DNA of 30,629 bases. Origin: JAIOTH01 sp964639335. Lineage in GTDB: Bacteria; Patescibacteriota; Patescibacteriia; UBA1558; S5-K13. The notes beneath the pieces are model-generated. The model did not search any database and was not told where the DNA came from. It saw nothing but the letters and a program-made list of their open reading frames with translations. How positions within the stretch are numbered: position 1 is the first letter of the stretch; every line of letters starts with the position of its first letter. Location of the stretch: the NCBI GenBank assembly GCA_964639335.1, contig CAZXCJ010000012.1, positions 1 through 30,629 of the forward strand. The letters are read 5' to 3'. Positions 15,098-21,631 of the stretch are shown in pieces. The translations under genes were made by a program, and so were the position numbers.

Positions 15098-16261
15098 ATG
15101 TTTAGTAAAAAAATAGATTATCCCATAGGGTTAGATATATCAGATTTATCTTTAAAGTTTGTCCAATTGCAAAAAAGGGGCAGGGCTTTATTTTTTCAGG
15201 CATTTGGAAAAGTATCTTTAGAAAATGGCTGGATAAAAAATGGTAGTATTGAAAAAAAGGAAAAAGTACAAAAAGCCATTAAGGAATTATTAGCCAAACC
15301 GTTATTTGGTAAAGTTAGCTCTAATCAAATTGTTACTTCCCTGCCAGAGCCCCGTACCTTTATAAAATTGATTAAAATTAACGCCGATCCAGATAATTTT
15401 AAAAAAAATCTTTTGAAAGAGTTAGAGAAACATATGCCTTTTTCTATAGATGAAATTTATTATGATTATGAGATAGTAAAAAGCACTGAAGAGCAGGACT
15501 GGGTTATTTTTGGGGCTTCTCCTAAGAGTTATGTTGATCAATATTTAGAATTGTTTCAGGATAGTGGTTTTATGATTATGGGTATGGAAATAGAATCAAC
15601 AGCCGTAGCTCGCAGTTTATTATTGGAGGAATCTCCTGATTATAAAACAAGCCCTAAAAAGAATTATGGAGTATTAGATATTGGGGCTAATCGCTCAAGC
15701 ATGTTTGTTTATTCTAAAAATACTATTTTGTTTAATGTTAGTATTCCTATTTCTGGAAATAACGTTTCAGACAAAATTGCCGAGTCATTAAAATTAGATA
15801 AAAAGCAGGGAGAGTTGGCAAAAATAGTTTGTGGCTTAGATGATAAAAAATGTTCAGCCGTCAAAGACAATCTTTCCCAGATGATAGATTTGTTAATTAT
15901 AGAGATTAAAAAAGTGATAAATTTTTATAATAGCCATTTTTCTGAACGTGGTTCCCTAGATAAGATTATATTATCTGGCGGAGGGGCTAATATAGATGGT
16001 TTAACAAATTTAATAAAAGCGAAAATTGGCATAGATACAGAAATTGGAGATGTTTTTACTAATATATCCGAACCAAAAAATATATCTGTGAATTTAGGCC
16101 GGCCCAAGGATATTTTTATTAAAGATTTTGTGGAAGTATATAAATATAAGGCCGGGGAGGGGACAAGAACCAAAAAGAAAACAATTTCTATTAAGCAAGA
16201 TTCTAGCATTACCTATGCTACGGCCATTGGCCTGGCTTTGAGGAAAATTTTTGTAGATTAG
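15098..16261 (+). CDS. pilM: Type IV pilus assembly protein PilM (actin-like ATPase)
   Basis: 387 residues of the PilM/FtsA-like fold. The phosphate-1 motif is IGLDISDLSLKFVQL (about 6-20), TSLPEPRTFIKLI is the usual conserved segment, phosphate-2 is GVLDIGANRSSMFVY near 190, and the adenosine motif is ILSGGGANIDGL near 290. PilM is a cytoplasmic ring protein that binds the N-terminus of PilN and couples the motor to the membrane complex. The N-terminus of the next gene (LNILPEKYKK) fits the PilN peptide bound by PilM. It is 3 bp ahead of pilN. No SD. Confidence 0.95.
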   Translation: MFSKKIDYPIGLDISDLSLKFVQLQKRGRALFFQAFGKVSLENGWIKNGSIEKKEKVQKAIKELLAKPLFGKVSSNQIVTSLPEPRTFIKLIKINADPDNFKKNLLKELEKHMPFSIDEIYYDYEIVKSTEEQDWVIFGASPKSYVDQYLELFQDSGFMIMGMEIESTAVARSLLLEESPDYKTSPKKNYGVLDIGANRSSMFVYSKNTILFNVSIPISGNNVSDKIAESLKLDKKQGELAKIVCGLDDKKCSAVKDNLSQMIDLLIIEIKKVINFYNSHFSERGSLDKIILSGGGANIDGLTNLIKAKIGIDTEIGDVFTNISEPKNISVNLGRPKDIFIKDFVEVYKYKAGEGTRTKKKTISIKQDSSITYATAIGLALRKIFVD

Positions 16262-16264
16262 TTT

Positions 16265-16801
16265 ATGTTAAATTTAAATATCCTACCAGAAAAGTATAAG
16301 AAAGAAATCAAATTATTATCTTATTATAAACATATTAAGAACATTTTTCTTTTATTAGTATTTTTTGTTTTAATGATTGGCATTTTGTTTTCTTTGAGTC
16401 ATTTAGTTCTAATTAGTTATATAGAGGAAAGTAAAGCAGGCTCTTTTTTGGTAAAAGAAACTTATCAGGGAGTGGATGATGAAGTAGAGAAGGTAGAAAA
16501 GAAAATGGATTATATTTTAAGTATTCAAGAAAATGCTATTAATTGGTCAAAATTATTAGAGGATATAATGTTAAAAACAGGGAATAATATTAGTTTTTCC
16601 AAGATTGTCATTAATAAAGATAATTATAGCTTGGATTTAACGGGCTATGCTCAGACCAGGGATGACCTTTTGGAATTAAAAGAATCTTTTGAAGAGTCAT
16701 CTAGTTACCTGACCATTGATTTTCCAATTCGTAATATCTTAGAAAGAGATAATATAAGTTTTGAAATGAGAATAACTGTTGATCCTTATGATTTTAAGTA
16801 A
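16265..16801 (+). CDS. pilN: Type IV pilus alignment protein PilN
   Basis: 178 residues: the short cytoplasmic tail MLNLNILPEKYKKE carries the PilM-binding N-x-L-P motif. One transmembrane helix follows (about 28-50), then a coiled coil and a ferredoxin-like periplasmic domain (SFSKIVINKDNYSLDLTGYAQTRDDLLELKESF), as in PilN. Position between pilM and a PilO-like gene supports the call. Its end overlaps the start of the next gene by 14 bp in another frame. Confidence 0.85.
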   Translation: MLNLNILPEKYKKEIKLLSYYKHIKNIFLLLVFFVLMIGILFSLSHLVLISYIEESKAGSFLVKETYQGVDDEVEKVEKKMDYILSIQENAINWSKLLEDIMLKTGNNISFSKIVINKDNYSLDLTGYAQTRDDLLELKESFEESSSYLTIDFPIRNILERDNISFEMRITVDPYDFK

Positions 16802-17372
16802 AATAAAAAATTTAAAGACCCAGAACAGAATGTTGATTTTGCTTGTTTTTAGCTTACTAATAATTTTAGCAGTTGTTTATGGCGTCATTCTTCCTAAGGC
16901 AAAATATATTAACAACACTTGTAATCAAATAACGGAGAGAAGAAAATTTTTAGAAGAACAATATCTGAAGCTTAAGAATATTAGAGAAAATAAAAAAGAC
17001 ATAGACTCAATAAAAAATGATTTAGGGAAATTGGATGAGGTTTTTGTTAAACATAGCGAAGATTTGGAATTCATTCAGACCTTAGAAGCAGTAGCTAATA
17101 AAAATAATGTAGAACAAATTATCAGCTTAGAGGATATTGATGAAAAATTGGGAGAGTATAAGGAAATTGTTTTGGAAATCGATTTAAAGTCAAATTTTTT
17201 AAATATTATGGACTATTTAATAGATTTAGAAATTTTAAAATATTATGTAAATGTTAAATCTTTAAGTATAAGTGGCTTAAGGGGTCCGCTGACTAATAAT
17301 CTTAGCGATGAAACACCCTCAGTTTCTAGTCGAGTCAGTTGTAAAATTATAGCGGACACATATTGGAAATAA
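16788..17372 (+). CDS. pilO: Type IV pilus alignment protein PilO-like
   Basis: About 194 residues: a cytoplasmic tail of 13-15 residues, one transmembrane helix (MLILLVFSLLIILAVVYGVIL), then a coiled coil (about 40-85) and a ferredoxin-like domain with NFLNIMDYLIDLEIL, the usual PilO layout. The ATG at 16788 overlaps the end of pilN; a TTG at 16779 is also in frame but less likely. In Proteobacteria PilO pairs with PilN in the periplasm. In a monoderm-like CPR cell the pair would face the outside of the membrane. Confidence 0.8.
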   Translation: MILSKIKNLKTQNRMLILLVFSLLIILAVVYGVILPKAKYINNTCNQITERRKFLEEQYLKLKNIRENKKDIDSIKNDLGKLDEVFVKHSEDLEFIQTLEAVANKNNVEQIISLEDIDEKLGEYKEIVLEIDLKSNFLNIMDYLIDLEILKYYVNVKSLSISGLRGPLTNNLSDETPSVSSRVSCKIIADTYWK

Positions 17373-17376
17373 ATTT

Positions 17377-17658
17377 ATGTCAAATATCAGTGTAAAAATT
17401 AAGTTTGAAAAGATAATACTATTTTTATATATTATAATTATTATTATTGCCTTAGGCATTTTTTGTTATCTTTTTTCCTTTTTAAATAAGAATTTGTATA
17501 GAGTCATTTTTTCTAAAGAAGAGATTAAAATAGAAAAGGAGATTATTGAATCTTGGGTAATTGGGGTGGATATTGATAAATTTGAGATAATTGTTGATAA
17601 TATTGAGAAAAAAACAGCACCTCGGGAATTAGAAAATTTTAAAAATATATTTAGATAA
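17377..17658 (+). CDS. Small single-pass membrane protein in the pilus operon
   Basis: 93 residues: transmembrane helix at about 12-36 (IILFLYIIIIIIALGIFCYL) and a charged outer part ending in ENFKNIFR. It is not recognised as PilP, although it occupies the pilP position. It starts 4 bp after pilO and ends 1 bp before the next gene, so it is translated as part of the operon. No SD. Confidence 0.65.
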   Translation: MSNISVKIKFEKIILFLYIIIIIIALGIFCYLFSFLNKNLYRVIFSKEEIKIEKEIIESWVIGVDIDKFEIIVDNIEKKTAPRELENFKNIFR

Positions 17659-17659
17659 A

Positions 17660-17884
17660 ATGTTTGTTATTAAATTTAGAAAACATAAATCAGATAAATT
17701 TAAAGAAGTTTTTATTGGAGAAAAATCTTTTTTCACGGTAAGCGGATTTTTAGTGGGAAGTATTTTGATTGGCAGGTCTTTATGGGAATATGGGAAGAAT
17801 TATATAGGAGTTTTAGCTACCCTTTTATTAGGAGTGTTGCTTTTTATTTTTAGTGGTATTATTTTAAAAAAATTTAATAAATAA
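17660..17884 (+). CDS. Small two-helix membrane protein
   Basis: 74 residues: basic N-terminus (KFRKHKSDKFKE), a hydrophobic segment around 27-40 and a stronger one at 50-68 (GVLATLLLGVLLFIFSGIIL). Family unknown. The tight spacing to the preceding gene suggests they are expressed together. No SD. Confidence 0.55.
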   Translation: MFVIKFRKHKSDKFKEVFIGEKSFFTVSGFLVGSILIGRSLWEYGKNYIGVLATLLLGVLLFIFSGIILKKFNK

Positions 17885-17936
17885 GTTTTTAAAATAATTT
17901 ATTAAAATATAAATTAGTAAAATTAGATATAAATAT

Positions 17937-18635
17937 ATGTATCAACAAGGACCAAGAAAAAATTATCAAAATAATAGAACTGGTGTTTTTGGTAAATTGG
18001 ACCTTGAAAAAACGGGTCAAGGCAGGAGATTGAGGACAAGTAAAACTGATTCTGTTTTTGGAAAGGGAAAAAGTTTTGTGAGTAAGGTAATTAGAGCAAA
18101 ATCAGTACGTGGCAAGATGCAGCTTAAAAATCTTTCGGAAGAGAATATAAGACAGATTGATAATTTGATTAGTGATAAATTGAAAAAACATGTTTCAAGA
18201 GAGACAGCATATTTAACTAGAAAAGAGGCTAGAGATATTAAAATAAAAGCCTATAAAATATATAAAAATAGTTTAAATTTTTCTAAAGAAGATTTTAAAG
18301 ATTTAAAACGAGCAGTAGGGGCTATACGAGCTGGGGGCGACCGAGCTAAAAAAGCCATGAGCATTTTACGTACAAGTGGCATTAGTAGTGATAATAATGG
18401 AGTGTTTAAATCGCCTACCCCCCAAAACGCTACTGTAGACTCGTTTTTTTCTAAAACTGATCAATCTAAAAGTAAGCCAAATAAAAATGATTTTCAGTTT
18501 GGATATAAATTTGGAAATAATGAGGATAAGGCTGAGAAAGAAAAAAATAAAAAAGTTGATATAAATCTTCCACCAGATGAAGAGATTGAAGATTTACGAA
18601 ACAAAGCTAACAAAGCCAAAGATTTGCCGATTTGA
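17937..18635 (+). CDS. Lys/Asn-rich hydrophilic protein, unknown
   Basis: 232 residues with no membrane segment. The N-terminal 60 residues are basic and disordered-looking (QGPRKNYQNNRTGVFGKLD). A helical middle (NLSEENIRQIDNLISDKLKK to LKRAVGAIRAGGDRAKKAMSI, about 65-155) is compact. The C-terminal part is rich in Ser, Lys, Asn and acidic residues. Architecture suggests a nucleic-acid or ribosome-associated adaptor, but I cannot name the family. It starts 52 bp after the preceding gene and 25 bp before the MBL gene. Confidence 0.65.
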   Translation: MYQQGPRKNYQNNRTGVFGKLDLEKTGQGRRLRTSKTDSVFGKGKSFVSKVIRAKSVRGKMQLKNLSEENIRQIDNLISDKLKKHVSRETAYLTRKEARDIKIKAYKIYKNSLNFSKEDFKDLKRAVGAIRAGGDRAKKAMSILRTSGISSDNNGVFKSPTPQNATVDSFFSKTDQSKSKPNKNDFQFGYKFGNNEDKAEKEKNKKVDINLPPDEEIEDLRNKANKAKDLPI

Positions 18636-18660
18636 TATTTAATAAATAGATTTAAATAAT

Positions 18661-19299
18661 ATGAAAATAACTTGGTATGGACAATCATGTTTTAAATTTA
18701 AATGTAATAATTTAGATATTGTTATAGATCCCTATGATAATAGTTTGGGTATTAAAATGCCAAAACTAAAAGCAGATGTACTTTTAATAACTCATGACCA
18801 TTTTGATCATAATAATGTTAAAGCCATATCTGGGAATCCTTTTAAAATAGACAGCCCGGGAGAGTATGAATTCAAAAATGTCTTTATATATGGTAAAAGC
18901 GCCTTTCATGATAATAAACAAGGTCGGGACAGGGGCTCAATTACCATGTATATTATTGAAGAAGAAAAGCTAAAAGTAGCTCATTTAAGTGATTTAGGCC
19001 AAAAAAAATTAACAGAAGAACAATTAGATTTTTTAGATAATGTGGATATTCTTTTATTGCCCGTGGGCGGAAATTATACCATAGGAGTATCTGAAGCCAT
19101 AGATTTAATTAATGAAATAGAACCTCGTATAGTTATTCCTATGCATTATAAAATACCAGGAATAAAAGTAGATTTAGATGGTGTAGAAAAATTTGTTAAA
19201 GAGCTGGGAGTCACTCCACAAAAAGAAGATGAATTAAAAGTTGCTCATAGTGATTTGCCTAGCAATGAATTAAAATTAGTTATTTTAAATAAGCAATAA
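18661..19299 (+). CDS. MBL-fold metal-dependent hydrolase (UlaG-like)
   Basis: 212 residues with the metallo-beta-lactamase fold from start to end: THDHFDHN (44-51) is the HxHxDH metal motif, SDLG (about 117) supplies the bridging Asp, and IPMHY (about 160) the last His. The opening ITWYGQSCFKFK and DPYDN match the short UlaG/L-ascorbate-lactonase-like group often found in CPR and archaea. The physiological substrate is unknown; RNA and lactones are both possible for the fold. The position in a pilus/envelope series does not suggest a pilus role. It is 1 bp ahead of the next gene. Confidence 0.9.
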   Translation: MKITWYGQSCFKFKCNNLDIVIDPYDNSLGIKMPKLKADVLLITHDHFDHNNVKAISGNPFKIDSPGEYEFKNVFIYGKSAFHDNKQGRDRGSITMYIIEEEKLKVAHLSDLGQKKLTEEQLDFLDNVDILLLPVGGNYTIGVSEAIDLINEIEPRIVIPMHYKIPGIKVDLDGVEKFVKELGVTPQKEDELKVAHSDLPSNELKLVILNKQ

Positions 19300-19300
19300 T

Positions 19301-19960
19301 ATGCGTTCTAAATTTTATTTAAAATTTTTAGTTATTATTTTGGTAGTTTCAATTTTAATCATTTGGGGCTATTTGAATAGAAACATGTTTGCTGATTTTA
19401 CTTGGGGTGAAGATCTGACGGAGCTAAAGGATAAAATAGGCGATGATGTTAACGAGCTGGGAGAAACGGGATTAATAGATAGGATTAAAAATATTATTAA
19501 ATCTAGAAAAGAAGAGCCAGTTGATGTAAATGGAGAGGTTATTGAGAAAATTTTAAATAAGCTTCCAGCAGAACAGAATTTTATAGAATATGATTATCAG
19601 CCCTGGCAGATAAAATTTAATTATGATGAAGCAATGGCTAAAGAAATTAAGGATAATCAGATTATATTAACTTACCAAGATAGTCCATGGATAAGCGTAA
19701 TTATCCAAAGAGAATATTTGGGCACCAATGAGTTTAATGATTGGCTGAATGATAATTTTGATTTACAAAAATTAGATAAAATAGAGCAAGGGGACTTAAT
19801 TTATTGGTTAAATGATTTAAGCAAGGATGAATTAAATGAAAAAAATTATTATTTAAATTCAGAGAATTATATTTATAGTTTTTTAATCAAGTGTCCGCAA
19901 GAGCAAAGTGATTTATGTGAGAAGAATATTAATATTGTTGAATCTTTTAATATATATTAA
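19301..19960 (+). CDS. Membrane-anchored extracytoplasmic protein, unknown
   Basis: 219 residues: N-terminal signal anchor (about 5-24, FYLKFLVIILVVSILIIWGY), a charged helical stretch and then a globular domain from about residue 85 (LPAEQNFIEYDYQPWQIKFN). That domain has two late cysteines, CPQEQSDLC, that may pair. No lipobox is seen. The family is not recognised. It lies between the MBL gene and a small single-pass protein in the same transcript. Confidence 0.65.
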   Translation: MRSKFYLKFLVIILVVSILIIWGYLNRNMFADFTWGEDLTELKDKIGDDVNELGETGLIDRIKNIIKSRKEEPVDVNGEVIEKILNKLPAEQNFIEYDYQPWQIKFNYDEAMAKEIKDNQIILTYQDSPWISVIIQREYLGTNEFNDWLNDNFDLQKLDKIEQGDLIYWLNDLSKDELNEKNYYLNSENYIYSFLIKCPQEQSDLCEKNINIVESFNIY

Positions 19961-19976
19961 TTATTATTAAAAAAAT

Positions 19977-20294
19977 ATGTTAGAACAACATTCACAACCA
20001 AATGAAAATAAAAATAAAGGAGTAGATGACATTTTTTCTGAGCCAGAAAACAAAACAGAAATTCGGAGCGCTCCTATTGGTAAAGAAAATATTGATATTT
20101 CAGAATCTTCTGTGGGCCAGGAAATAAATCCCGAGCCAGTTAATATGGGGCCAATAAAAACAGCCAAAATTCAAGCTCATAATGTGGAAAAAAAACCAAA
20201 GCCAGATTTGAATTTTGGAAAATTTTTATTTTATTTTTTACTGGCTTTAATTATTTTAATAGGAGCTTTTGCAGTTTGGGCTTTAGTTTTCTAA
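19977..20294 (+). CDS. C-terminally anchored small membrane protein
   Basis: 105 residues: a long hydrophilic, acidic and proline-containing part, then one membrane helix at the very end (about 80-103, FGKFLFYFLLALIILIGAFAVWALVF). No family recognised. It is the last gene of the plus-strand series; the consensus promoter at 20310 starts only 16 bp after its stop. Confidence 0.6.
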   Translation: MLEQHSQPNENKNKGVDDIFSEPENKTEIRSAPIGKENIDISESSVGQEINPEPVNMGPIKTAKIQAHNVEKKPKPDLNFGKFLFYFLLALIILIGAFAVWALVF

Positions 20295-20309
20295 ATTATT
20301 TTTTCAAAT

Positions 20310-20337
20310 TTGACAGCTCACGTCATTTAGTTATAAT
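20310..20337 (+). promoter_or_regulatory. Consensus promoter driving a hairpin RNA
   Basis: Perfect TTGACA (20310-20315) and perfect TATAAT (20332-20337) with a 16-bp spacer. It is the closest to consensus in the window. No ORF follows; the predicted start (about 20344) falls within the 5' arm of a hairpin. Confidence 0.8.
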
Positions 20338-20338
20338 T

Positions 20339-20410
20339 AAAAGTGATATTTTTCTATTCGTTAGAAATTCTATCTAAACCATAGGATTGAATAGAAAAGT
20401 ATCACTTTTT
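20339..20410 (+). ncRNA. Candidate small RNA, hairpin 1
   Basis: A 21-bp stem (20339-20359 with 20389-20409) has only one G-T pair and a 29-nt loop. The T-rich 3' arm runs on to a six-T stretch at 20406-20411. Transcription from the promoter just upstream would give an RNA that is little more than this hairpin, or a promoter-proximal terminator with read-through into hairpin 2. Confidence 0.55.
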
Positions 20411-20497
20411 TCTTCCCTCGCTTATCTGTTTAAGCAGTTGATTTATACAATAAGTCTAATTGACTTTTTAGATAGGTATGCGGGGGAAGATTTTTTT
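20411..20497 (+). ncRNA. Candidate small RNA, hairpin 2 (rod-like) with terminator tail
   Basis: Nested pairs form a long rod: 20411-20421 with 20480-20490 (11 bp), 20423-20427 with 20470-20474, 20435-20439 with 20458-20462, and 20440-20446 with 20450-20456 closed by a 3-nt loop. Seven T follow. No ORF is present. It resembles the end of a stable RNA; I cannot match it to a known family. Confidence 0.5.
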
Positions 20498-20564
20498 ATT
20501 TCTCCATATTATATTGTCTTGAACTATGATTATTTATTTTATACTTTTTTATAAAAGCGATGGG

Positions 20565-20593
20565 TTGACAAAAATATTATGTAAGTATAATAT
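20565..20593 (+). promoter_or_regulatory. Promoter of the 133-aa gene
   Basis: TTGACA (20565-20570), 17-bp spacer, TAATAT (20588-20593), or TATAAT at 20586 with 15 bp. The AAGTATAA context is shared with the promoters at 3906 and 4489. Confidence 0.75.
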
Positions 20594-20627
20594 AGAATAT
20601 TCTTAATTAAAAAATATAGGAGGACAT

Positions 20628-21029
20628 ATGTCTAAATTAAGATTAAGATATTATGTAATGGTTGGTTGTGTCTTGGAAGGTTATGAATTCAAATTTAATC
20701 GAGAAAGTCTGAAAGAAATGAAAGAGTATGGATATGATTTCTTTTTTAGATCAGACAAGATTAAGACCATTGAGGAAAATTATAAGAAAGACCATGCTTT
20801 CGTAAGTAGAAAGTATACATGGACGGCTGAAATTGAAGAGGGTAAAAAGTATAAGTTTAAACTGGGATCTTTATTTACTATTGTTGGTTTAGCAACTCGC
20901 TATGTTGATTTTGCTGGAAGCGAGTTTTTGGAAGTAGAAATTGTCCCCGGTAAATTGTATCTTTATACCCTTGTTGTGAATGGTTTTATAGACCACTTGA
21001 AAGTCCTTGGGGAAATAGTAGAAAATTAA
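20628..21029 (+). CDS. Unknown 133-aa protein, SD-led single-gene unit
   Basis: I do not recognise this protein. It looks like a compact, mostly beta domain (RLRYYVMVGCVLEGYEFKFN, YTWTAEIEEGKKYKFKLGS, EVEIVPGKLYLYTLVVNG) without signal peptide or membrane helix. AGGAGG lies 4 nt before ATG. The gene has its own strong promoter (20565-20593) and terminator (21047-21080), like the unknown genes at 3519-4440, so all may belong to one expression class. It is convergent with the ORF6N gene. Confidence 0.78.
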   Translation: MSKLRLRYYVMVGCVLEGYEFKFNRESLKEMKEYGYDFFFRSDKIKTIEENYKKDHAFVSRKYTWTAEIEEGKKYKFKLGSLFTIVGLATRYVDFAGSEFLEVEIVPGKLYLYTLVVNGFIDHLKVLGEIVEN

Positions 21030-21046
21030 ATTTTAAGAATAAAATT

Positions 21047-21080
21047 AACTGGGCTAAAAATAGTCCAGTTTTTTATTTTT
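21047..21080 (+). terminator. Intrinsic terminator of the 133-aa gene
   Basis: AACTGGGCT (21047-21055) pairs with AGTCCAGTT (21062-21070) with one G-T pair, followed by a T-rich tail. The tail overlaps the 3' end of the convergent ORF6N gene. Confidence 0.85.
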
Positions 21081-21630
21081 TAATTTTAAATCCTATTTCT
21101 TTTTGGGGAGAGCAAGATTTTTCCTGGATTATTTTTTTGATTACTTCAAATATGGTTTTAAATTTTTGATCATATTTAGTTTCCATTTCTTCAATTTTTT
21201 TTCTTAGTTCTTTGTGAGTTAAAAGTATTTCTCTTAATTTAGTGAAAGTTCTAATAATTTGAATATTTACTTGAATAGCTTTTTTACTTTTAAGAACGGA
21301 CGATAACATTGCCACTCCTTGCTCGGTAAATACGTAGGGTAGATAACGAGACCCACCCCTTTTTGAGGTCACAATTTGTGACCTCAAAGAAGAATTGTTT
21401 TGATCTAAAATTTTATTTTTCCAGTTTTTAAATTCCTTTTCACTCAATTCAAACATAAAATCTTCTGGGAAGCGGTCTAAATTTCTTTTAACTTGTTGCT
21501 TTAGGGCCTTAGTTTTTACATCATAAAGTTTAGCTAAGTCTTTATCAAACATTATTTTTTTATTTCGAATTAAATAAATTTTATTAATAATTTTTTCTGA
21601 TGGAATTAAATTTTGGTAATTATTTTTCAT
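21073..21630 (-). CDS. ORF6N-domain DNA-binding protein
   Basis: 185 residues. The N-terminal ORF6N domain (about 10-95) is clear: KIYLIRNKKIMFDKDLAKLYDVKTKALKQQVKRN, RFPEDFMFELSEKEF, then GGSRYLPYVFTEQGVAMLSSVL. A coiled-coil tail follows (about 125-180). This family is found in phages and in bacterial chromosomes, often near mobile elements, and is thought to bind DNA. It starts 1 bp after the large surface-protein gene and is probably cotranscribed with it, an unexpected pairing. Confidence 0.9.
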   Translation of the reverse strand: MKNNYQNLIPSEKIINKIYLIRNKKIMFDKDLAKLYDVKTKALKQQVKRNLDRFPEDFMFELSEKEFKNWKNKILDQNNSSLRSQIVTSKRGGSRYLPYVFTEQGVAMLSSVLKSKKAIQVNIQIIRTFTKLREILLTHKELRKKIEEMETKYDQKFKTIFEVIKKIIQEKSCSPQKEIGFKIKK

Positions 21631-21631
21631 A

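Noticed and set aside
20339..20497. 6S RNA or another known RNA for the two hairpins
   Set aside because: 6S RNA has its 5' and 3' ends paired around a central bubble. Here two separate hairpins follow each other, so I left the RNA unnamed.
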